Assembly: GCA_033439265.1 (NCBI GenBank)
Contig: JAVTVX010000001.1
Coordinates: 21,470,608-21,534,607 of the forward strand
DNA: 64,000 nt
Direction of reading: 5' to 3'
Origin: Dillenia suffruticosa
Taxonomy: Eukaryota > Streptophyta > Magnoliopsida > Dilleniales > Dilleniaceae
Shown one piece after another: positions 57,301-64,000 of this stretch. Under the pieces are notes generated by a model. That model was not told the origin of the DNA and did no database searches. It was given only the letters and a program-made list of their open reading frames with translations. The translations under genes and the position numbers were made by a program. How positions within the stretch are numbered: position 1 is the first letter of the stretch; each line of letters starts with the position of its first letter.

Positions 57301-59863
57301 TTGGATTATATAATGATGACTTCCTAGTGAACAAATCTAGTTCCCTGTAGATATATATATTGAATTTGCAAACAAGGTTGGTATTTTGACCCATAGTACC
57401 TGGAAGATGACCATTTATTATACCTGCCCTTGATGTTTTCGGATTTATAGTCATAACAATTTGTGGCACCTGAAACTTCTAAACCATGATTTGGAATAAC
57501 TTGGACGTTTTGCATGTATTTGATCCTTGTTTCTGCCAACCAGTTCAGTCGTAATTTCTTGTAAAGTGTATCTATGCCCTTCATTATCTGGGACTTGTGG
57601 AATATACACCACACTCTGAAGATTTGATAAGTAATGTTCAACAACCTGGGTTTCATTTATGGGCAGAGTTCTTCCCTTAGAACTTGTTTGATATGCACCT
57701 GAATATTATTGGAAAGAATTATTTTAAAAAGTGCATATCATTGGAAAGAGCTTTTGTTGAAGGATATTTAGAAATTAGTAAAAATGAAATATTTTAGAAA
57801 AAATACTAATTTCTTTATTTTAGTTTATAGCAATCCTTTTAATTAGTAGTTACCTTACGTTTAGGAAACCTTCATATTAGGAATGATTATTGGGATTTGT
57901 TTTAGCGAGAATTCTATTTTATTGTAACCCTAGTTTTCTCTATTTAAAAGGGGGTATGATCAATAAAGCGGTAAATCTAATTTCTTCTAAAAGAAGTGTG
58001 GTGAGAGGTTTGTTGGGGAAGAAGTTTCTGGTCATCAAAAACTGGGTATAAGAAGGGAAAAAACTCGAGCAAGAGAAGAGAGGAATTCCTTGCGGGGTAT
58101 CCATTCACTAGATCCTTTATTAGGACTCATATCAATTTGGTATCAGAGCCATATCAATTTGGTATTAGAGTTGGCCGTTATGGTCAACTCTGGAGAACGA
58201 TTTAGCTGGATAGAGAAATTCACGAGAGAATTCGAGCAGCGAATGAAGCGAATGGAGCAGCCATTGGCCAGGGTGGAGGAAATCTGGCAATCCAACAAGA
58301 AGTCAATGGAAAGGCTTCTCTGAGAACTGCAGGAGTTCAACAAGGTCCAGGAGGTGGGGAGCAGCAGCCACATTCTTGCAGACCAGGGGGAGGAAAGGAG
58401 TAGCCTACTGGAAGGGGGGACTACTATCCCCGCAAGGTATCTTGAGTTCAATAGCTATGAATATAAGAAGTTTGGGCTGAATCTTCAGCTTTCAATTGCT
58501 AATGGTCAGAGGTCTTCTGTAGAGAAAATATCTAAAAATGTGAGAAAGAGAGGAGTCATGAATCTTGGAGTGAATCTGTCCAATTCCCAAGATACTGATC
58601 TTTCTTTGGAGGTGGTCTATGTGGTCTGCTCTGCACATAGAGAGAATCTGATTTCTAGTTGTTTCATTGGGGATCAAAATGTGGTAATCAAGAATGTTGT
58701 AGTTTCTGAAGTTGATAATTCAAATGTCAACTCACTTCCTTGTTCAAATGCAGGAAAGAGAAATTCTTGGAAGTTCAAAAAGGAGGATGAGGGAGGAGGC
58801 TTTTTGGGAGTTCTTTAAGACTAAGACTCATCTTGAATTCGAGTTTGAGGACAAACTCTTTATCACTTAAATATTATAAGAAAGAATTATTTTAAAAAGT
58901 ATATATTATTGGAAAGAGTTCTTTTAGAAGGGTATGTAGAAACTAGTAAAAATTAAATATTTTAGAAAAAATATTAGTTTCCGGATTTTAATTTATAATA
59001 ATTTTTTTTAATTAGTAGTTATCTTAGTTTTAGGAAACTTTCATATTAGAAATGATTATTGAGATTTATTTTTAGTAAAAATTATATTTTATTTTATTCT
59101 TTTTTTGTTACACAGAGATTTGAACATGAGATGTTCAAGTTAGGAGAGGGGGTTGTGATCACTAAGTTGTCCCCTTGGGGATATAAGAATTCTATTTTAT
59201 TGTAATCTTAGTTTCCTTTATTTAAAGGGGATATAATTAATAAAGTGGCAAATCTAATTTCTCCTAAAAGAAGTGTGGTGAGAGGCTTGTTAGAGCAAGT
59301 TTCTAGCCATCAAAAATTGGGTCTAAGAGAGGGAAAAACTCGAGCAAGGGAAACAAGGTATTTCCTGCAGGGTATCCATTGACTAGATCTTGTAGGGTCC
59401 ATATTGTTGTTTCAATAATTGTTTTAGGTGGCACATGGAGTATACCCATGACTTTTGTAGGACATTGCTAAGACAATTTTTTGACACTGGGCCAATGCTT
59501 TAGACGAACTTTGCATGTTCTTCTTGATGAATTGGTATGCTTGCCCTGGGAAAATTGTGATTTCTGTGACCTCTGAATCACCTAGCTTGTTTATTTGTTG
59601 AGTTTGTAATTTATAGGCAAAAATTATTTGCAAACTTTCTAATTATGCTGATGAAGGTAATGAGCCATGTCGTATTGCTAACATCTAAAAATTTGCTTGT
59701 ATTGCCTTGTCATCTCTGTTTCTAGTTTCCCATGGCTGAGCTCTATGCCACCACTAATGATACTTTACTGATCCACAGGTATGATATTGCCCCAGTTCGG
59801 ATAATATGGATAAGATTTGTTTGCGTCAAGACGTCACTGCTTAGTAATGAATGCAAAATCTGA
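54325..59863 (+). CDS. Tentative small membrane-protein gene with LTR insertions in its introns
   Basis: Proposed exons: 54325-54356 ([10 protein letters not shown] plus two bases), 56666-56756 ([18 protein letters not shown]...), 56825-56986 ([17 protein letters not shown]... to MIPRMTL) and 59726-59863 ([13 protein letters not shown]..., TGA at 59861-59863). They join without a frame break and give about 140 residues with hydrophobic stretches [10 protein letters not shown] and [19 protein letters not shown], suggesting one or two membrane spans. The second intron (56757-56824) is only 68 bases with a weak GTGGCG donor; if it is not spliced, a stop is met soon after and the gene would be broken. 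A CT-rich leader precedes the ATG. Large introns 1 and 3 hold LTR-type sequences. I do not recognise the family. Confidence 0.42.
54453..54903 (+). repeat. Imperfect tandem duplication (~239 bp) in intron 1
   Basis: Copy 1 (from 54453) and copy 2 (from 54692) share TAGTTCATTTTTT, TATAGTAATGGTGGAA, GAGTTTCTAGGGTTTA, ATGCGCTTTT, TTATTGAGTATTT, GTTAGTTT and TTTTTGATTCTTTCT-like words. A smaller tandem of about 39 bases (AAACTGACTTCTTTA...GAGTAATGCT) follows at 54905-54980. Confidence 0.75.
55140..55395. repeat. Direct repeat of a 30-base word in intron 1
   Basis: GGGGCACGACTT-GAA-CAAAGACAC occurs near 55160 and again near 55360, about 204 bases apart. It may be part of an unrecognised dispersed repeat. 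Confidence 0.4.
55960..56325 (-). mobile_element. Lone LTR-like fragment, Ty1/copia type (fossil)
   Basis: Read on the minus strand, the sequence begins TGTTGGAATTC, has a TATA-like CTATAAATAGG at 56232-56242, and later the words TCATCAAAGCAATACAATTG, which are typical of the transcribed part of plant copia LTRs. No partner LTR or internal region is evident, so it looks like a solo or truncated LTR. The downstream border is uncertain. A perfect hairpin word (CCAACAGCTAG / CTAGCTGTTGG) straddles its start at 56320-56346. Confidence 0.45.
57700..58129 (+). repeat. 5' LTR
   Basis: Starts TGAATATTATTGG and ends GGACTCA. It aligns with 58868-59401 over its whole length apart from the SINE in the second copy. 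Confidence 0.82.
58138..58150 (+). other. Primer-binding site (initiator tRNA-Met)
   Basis: TGGTATCAGAGCC sits 8 bases after the end of the 5' LTR, as in most plant LTR retrotransposons. Confidence 0.85.
58868..59401 (+). repeat. 3' LTR with nested SINE
   Basis: Aligns with the 5' LTR. It is about 100 bases longer because of the insertion at 59080-59201; without it the two LTRs have nearly the same length (about 426 and 430). Confidence 0.82.
59080..59201 (-). mobile_element. Short tRNA-derived SINE nested in the 3' LTR
   Basis: AATTATATTTTATT (59080-59093) and AATTCTATTTTATT (59188-59201) form a 14-base target duplication with one mismatch. The 94-base body opens with a T-run on the plus strand. 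Read on the minus strand it has CAACTTAGTGATCAC (A-box-like), GTTCAAATCTC (B-box-like) and an A-rich tail. The same site in the 5' LTR is empty. Confidence 0.8.
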
Positions 59864-60619
59864 AAAGACGCTACCAGTAATGGATATAATGGATTATTAG
59901 GGGAAAGTTAAGTTTTGGATATTCTTTAAGTCGTGGGAATATGTTGTATAGGGAATCGTGGGAAATTGATGTAGCCTCCAATTTGAGGTGCAGGGGTCTT
60001 GATTTTCATTGTGGTTGTAAGGACTCAAAAAGAGTAATACATACCCTTTAACAGTGATAGAAGGCCTGCTACAGAACATCTCTCTGCATTTGAAACATTG
60101 GTCGCAGTTTCACCATGCATCTGGGATGCTGCACAGGGATATCACAGAAATGAGTAATTTTAATTGCAAAACAACTGATGGTGTTCCTAGTCTTTGCTGT
60201 AGCAGACGGGAAATTTCATGTAAGGGCCTTTTGGTTGTGTGGAAATGTCAGCTACAGGCCTGCTGAGCACGTTCGCCTATATCAGGCCTCAATTCAAGTT
60301 ACCAAACTCTCATGGGTATAGCGATAGTAGGGTTGTATTCCCTTAAATTTAAGTCTGGGTTAGAACCGTGAGATTAGAGATAGAATTTGGGAGAGTTAAT
60401 TCTTTAATGAGTTTTATAATATTTGTATTTGGATTGGATTAGGCAGGCAATATCATCGGTTGAAAACCCAAAAAAAAATAATAATAAATTCAAGTTTGAA
60501 GAACGCAAGCAGGAAATATTGGACCGATCAATCCAATTAGATGGACCCACATCGTGGCCTGATGTACCCTTTTTAAGCTGGATAACTTCGGCACAATGTG
60601 CCTATTAAAGGGCCTCGAA
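59864..60619. other. Intergenic DNA with a partial SINE remnant
   Basis: No gene is supported. Around 60385-60440 the words TTGGGAGAG, TTATAATATTTG and GGATTGGATTA match the sense strand of the SINE family at 17631-17804; an A-run follows at 60468-60476. It looks like a decayed copy without clear borders. Confidence 0.45.
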
Positions 60620-61360
60620 AGAATATGCACCGAGCCGAGGCCCAATTGGCCCACAGTCCAAGATTTTACTCATAAAAGTTCCTTTATTTTGGACCGCTGG
60701 GCCTATGTAGGTCCAAACGTGGGCTATTCGCAAAACTAATTGGCAGCTTGGGCCATCCTGGTTACAAACTATCAGTTCTTTAGGCCCAAAAGGTTGGTCC
60801 GTCTTGCGACATTAGGCCCACTCAGGCCCATTTAGGACTTTTTTTTTGGTGCTATACTACCCTATATTCGAGACTTCGCCCAAATTAATTTGGACCAACC
60901 ATTTCAGGGCCCACATACTATGGCGGGTCTCGCAACAAATGTCTCTCCGTTCCCATGGGGACTTTAACTCCCGCATGGTTAAGGGGCAATAGAGCTTTTG
61001 CCATCTGCGCCAACATTTGTTGGTACCCATTTAGGACCATATGTGCCCACTTTTCATCAATTAGGATCAAGATAAGCTACTGGCCCAACCAGGCGCATTT
61101 AAAAGATTATAGGTCCAGTAATGCCTGGATGTTAGTGGGCCTAAAACTGCTACTTTAGGCCCAGTCGGCACAAATTCCACACTTTGGGCTCATATCAGTG
61201 GGCATTCGGCCCACTAAGGCCCATTTAGAACATAATAGGCCCAACATAGCCCAGTAAGGCTTGGAAGTTAGTGGGGCTAAAACTTCTACTTTAGGCCCCG
61301 TTAGAGCCTTGTGGACCAACTACACAGCCAAATTTCACCATTTGGGCCCAAGCACAATCA
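60620..61360. repeat. GGCCCA/TGGGCC-rich degenerate repeat block
   Basis: At least 14 copies of GGCCCA or TGGGCC occur within about 740 bases. Part is a clear tandem: GTTAGTGGGCCTAAAACTGC with CTACTTTAGGCCC near 61131 recurs as GTTAGTGGGGCTAAAACTTC with CTACTTTAGGCCC near 61267, a period of about 137 bases. GGCCCA is also the TCP-binding site II core of plant promoters, but the spread and repetition suggest a satellite-like origin. Confidence 0.65.
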
Positions 61361-61704
61361 GCATCACGAAACTTCCATTTTTGTGCAAAAGGAGGAACGC
61401 AAGTAAGAATATAACAAGAGGAAAAATAAATACAAAAGGAAGAAATTAATGATGCAAACTTTTACAACAATGAAGAGAGGCGGTTGAAGACCCCAGACCA
61501 TCATGATGATTATCAAAATCTTAAAAACATTCTAGGGTTGGGCTAAACAATAGAAAGGTTCAAATGGAAAATACTGCTCAATAATTCAATCTCACTGGGC
61601 CAGGCAAACCTCATGCAGAAGTGGCTAGTTGTTTCAAGCTCCGTGAAGCAGGTAGATGGTCAAAAACTGTGCAGGCAGAAGATGCTCAAAAAATGTTCAC
61701 AATG

Positions 61705-61895
61705 TCATATGCAAATCTTTATTTATTTATTTATTTTAACTGCCGGATTCATATTTCGACTAATCCGATTTAAACTTTATTAGACCTAATCAGGAGGAAC
61801 TCTCACAATATAACATTTTCCACAAGAGTTGGTTAAACGTCCTAACATTTTTATCTACTAATTCGACTGTTCGTTAATTATCACATGCAAATCTT
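61705..61895 (-). mobile_element. tRNA-derived SINE, antisense, with 15-bp target-site duplication
   Basis: TCATATGCAAATCTT (61705-61719) and TCACATGCAAATCTT (61881-61895) flank the element with one mismatch. The body opens with a T-rich run (TTTATTTATTTATTTT) and contains GGATTCATATTTCGACTAATC and GGAACTCTCACAATATAAC, matching the SINE set in this window. Confidence 0.75.
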
Positions 61896-62344
61896 GGCAA
61901 ACGTCGAGGACATAGTGTTGGAACTCAATCTAGAAACATCAATGTAATATATGTCAAGGATGTAGAGCGGTGCTCTTGGCTAAATTAAAAGGACACTAGA
62001 GTCTATGTTATCAGTGCTTGCTAGTTTAAAAATTAAAAAGGATACGTCCAGAACAGCACAAATGACCGCAACACAGAAGGATGATGATAAGCATTCGTGC
62101 ATTATAACGTACAAAAAATCAAAGAATCTCATCCATATTCATGATATCATGTATCTAGCAATTGCCAACTTGAACATACCAAGCCATTCATTAAGTTGTG
62201 CAGGCATTGTCATTTAAGAAGAAACAGCAAACACATTTTACTGCCAAGTATGGACCACACGAACAATTTACATTCCTTTTTGTTCACATTTTATTAACTT
62301 ATATGGGTACTCAAAACATATGACTACTTCTAGTAAAGCTCTGC
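61896..62344. other. Intergenic DNA / 3' flank of the desiccation-protein remnant
   Basis: No gene is seen. The right half may be the former 3' UTR of the minus-strand gene at 62345-63843. Confidence 0.45.
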
Positions 62345-63843
62345 TCAGTGACCCTTTAAGTGAGACTTTGCAATATTACCATCACCACCTTTCGGGTAGA
62401 AACCTCCAGGGACACTCATTTCCACTACCATACGCAATCCTTAGTATTTCCTCAGGTGTTCTATCATACGCAACTGAGTTTTGGTCTCCTGCAAGTATGT
62501 TCCCTGAGACTTTTCCTTCTGCGCCCTTAACCGGTGGGACTACGAGTCCTTCGTCTTTCACTCCTCCTGCTCCTAGCTTGTTTCGTAGCTTTGATATCTG
62601 GTTTGTGAAATTGGCCACTGAGACACCATATGGCTCTACTTTGGACTATGTATCCTTGTAGAGCAGTCCTCTTATCACAGCATCTTGGCCTGACTCCACA
62701 GCTAAAAGTCCTGCTACAAGCTGAAACATATTTTCAAAGAGAAAGATACGACTAGGGCATTGATTGAAAATGATACAAGTTACTTTAACAATCAATCAAT
62801 ATGGCCTAAAATAGTAGTTTAGCATTGTTTTGACATTTCTACGACTCCAACTAATCACCAGATGTCGGCCGAATAGTTTGTATAGACAACCAAAAAGAAG
62901 TTAAGAGGTGGAGTGGAGCATTTACCCTCTTGGAGGTTTAATCTTGGAGCTTGGGATTGGCTCCAACATAACCGGTAAGTCCAACATAAGGTATCACGTA
63001 GGAGGCAATAAGGTAGTTGATGGAGTTGGCATAAGGGTCAAAAGGTGGATCCAAGGGTTTCCCAAATGCACGGTTTATAACATTTGCAAATGATGCTACA
63101 CTTAGATTCAAAAGAGGCCTTGGGAATCCTGTCACTGCCCTTTTAATTGCCCTGCAAAGACAAACACTAAGTTTGTTAATACCCCTTTCGAGAAATGATA
63201 AAAACACACAACCACAAACAACAAAGCAAATCACAAATCAATAAACTGAAATACGTAATTTAACTGAATAATTAATATCTATCGGTAAGGAGAGCATTAC
63301 AAAGCACAAAGATAACAAGAGTTACTCAAAACCCCTACATTCAAAACTTGAAAGTGCGAACAAAAACTATAGAGGTTATTATATATATCTGACTCATAGC
63401 TACGACATATAATTTGGTCGATCTGTATTGTCATGGCCGCTTTCATCTGAGCTTGTCTCGTCTCAAAGCATCCGTATAATTTCAAAATACAAACAGAACA
63501 ATAAAAATAAATTGGTTATATACAACCTTAGGTGTCCCACTTCTTGATATGCAAATTGAAGGATGACATCTCTGGTGAATTCATCCAAGTTAGCCTTTCT
63601 TGCACCGACAGGTGGTGGACCACCTTGGGTGAGATTAGGAGCAACTTTATCCAGGCCATGACCCAAAGCACCCCACAAGAAAAACTCTGCTTCCAAGTAC
63701 TCCAAATTCAGAGGGAACTCTAAAAGATCAAGATCAGAACTTGGAGTTGAACCTGATCCTTTTGCACACTCAACTAGGATACCAGAGGAAAGATAGTTTG
63801 ATAGGAGGAAAAGGATGATGGAGATGGAACCGAATAATGCCAT
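62345..63843 (-). pseudogene. Desiccation-related PCC13-62-like (ferritin-like) gene, disrupted
   Basis: Three exons (63527-63843, 62926-63151, 62345-62720) match the PCC13-62 family, secreted ferritin-like proteins first found in resurrection plants. Exon 1 has a signal peptide (SISIILFLLSNYLSSGILV) and LDLLEFPLNLEYLEAEFFLW, ALGHGLDKVAP, VILQFAYQEVGHLR. Exon 2 has AIKRAVTGFPRPLLNLS and VIPYVGLTGYVGANP. Exon 3 has LVAGLLAVESGQDAVIRGLL, KDEGLVVPP and YDRTPEEILRIAYGSGNE. Breaks: a TAA at 62938-62940 between LQD and TSKR, a TAG at 62646-62648 after YKDT, and a frame slip after GSGNE, past which VPGGFYPKGGDGNIAKSHL reads in another frame. Splice sites and TATA box are intact, so inactivation may be recent, or these are assembly errors. 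The ATG at 63843 gives MALFGS. Confidence 0.85.
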
Positions 63844-63880
63844 GTTGAAGACTTGCTTTCCCACATCAGACTCAGACCTT

Positions 63881-63887
63881 ATTTATA
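63881..63887 (-). promoter_or_regulatory. TATA box of the PCC13-62-like gene
   Basis: TATAAAT on the minus strand, 38 bases upstream of the ATG at 63843. Such close spacing would give a very short leader of 10 bases or so, or the start lies slightly differently. Confidence 0.6.
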
Positions 63888-64000
63888 AAGACATTGTATC
63901 CATTGTAACCTGGCCAAAGATCTTGAAAACGTAATGCCCACCCTCCATTTTTGCTGATTTCTTTCCCACAAAATTTTGCATGCTTCTTGCCTTCGTTGTA
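63888..64000. other. Upstream promoter DNA, cut by the window edge
   Basis: Promoter-proximal sequence of the PCC13-62-like gene. No distinct element is recognised. Confidence 0.4.

Larger units (their letters stand above)
57700..59401 (+). mobile_element. Non-autonomous two-LTR retrotransposon (LARD/TRIM-like fossil)
   Basis: Two similar LTRs (57700-58129 and 58868-59401) flank about 740 bases of internal DNA. The first LTR is followed at 58138 by TGGTATCAGAGCC, the standard initiator-Met-tRNA primer-binding site. No reverse transcriptase, integrase or protease segment is present, so the element depended on others. The LTRs differ at roughly one base in ten by eye, which suggests considerable age. 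No matching target duplication is seen at the ends. It appears broken. The 3' LTR carries a SINE. Confidence 0.85.

Overview
The window is nuclear DNA from a flowering plant, most likely a core eudicot. It is AT-rich, its genes carry many GT-AG introns, and branch points such as TACTAAC and CT/GA-rich leaders are visible. Intergenic DNA carries tRNA-derived SINEs and small LTR-element remnants. The recognisable proteins (FCA, plant galactokinase, plant poly(A) polymerase, PMEI/invertase inhibitor, PCC13-62-like protein) are plant families. I cannot name the species.

Layout. Positions 348-16258 (minus) hold one large gene for FCA, the RNA-binding flowering-time and 3'-end-processing regulator, with two RRMs, a Q/P-rich region and a WW domain; its intron 3 is about 5.8 kb. 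Positions 19152-25096 (plus) hold a decayed galactokinase gene that keeps its introns but has lost its 5' exons and carries several stops. Positions 28613-29967 (plus) encode an intact 249-residue single-span membrane protein of unknown function, with a duplicated segment in its leader intron. Positions 31564-32100 (minus) encode an intact secreted pectinesterase/invertase inhibitor. Positions 35246-40210 (minus) encode a short, PAPS3-like poly(A) polymerase in ten exons, all joined in phase 0. Positions 43907-44170 (minus) hold a small 87-codon membrane-protein ORF bracketed by complementary GA and CT repeats. Positions 49780-51996 (plus) encode a very acidic nuclear-type protein with a poly-Asp run. 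Positions 54325-59863 (plus) hold a tentative small membrane-protein gene whose introns contain LTR-type insertions. Positions 62345-63843 (minus) hold a desiccation-related (PCC13-62/ferritin-like) gene with two in-frame stops and a frame slip, yet a good TATA box.

Repeats. At least seven short elements look like tRNA-derived SINEs with target-site duplications that can be read by eye, one of them nested in an LTR. There is also a two-LTR non-autonomous retrotransposon (57700-59401), a lone LTR-like piece (about 55960-56325), a degenerate AT-rich minisatellite (41330-41975), a GGCCCA-rich repeat block (60620-61360) and several microsatellites.

The genes do not form a pathway. The one functional echo is that FCA, which controls poly(A)-site choice, and a poly(A) polymerase lie 19 kb apart on the same strand. 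The main points for follow-up are the two decayed host genes, the repeat-bracketed small ORF, the FCA intron 3 and 3'-end splice structure, and the SINE set.
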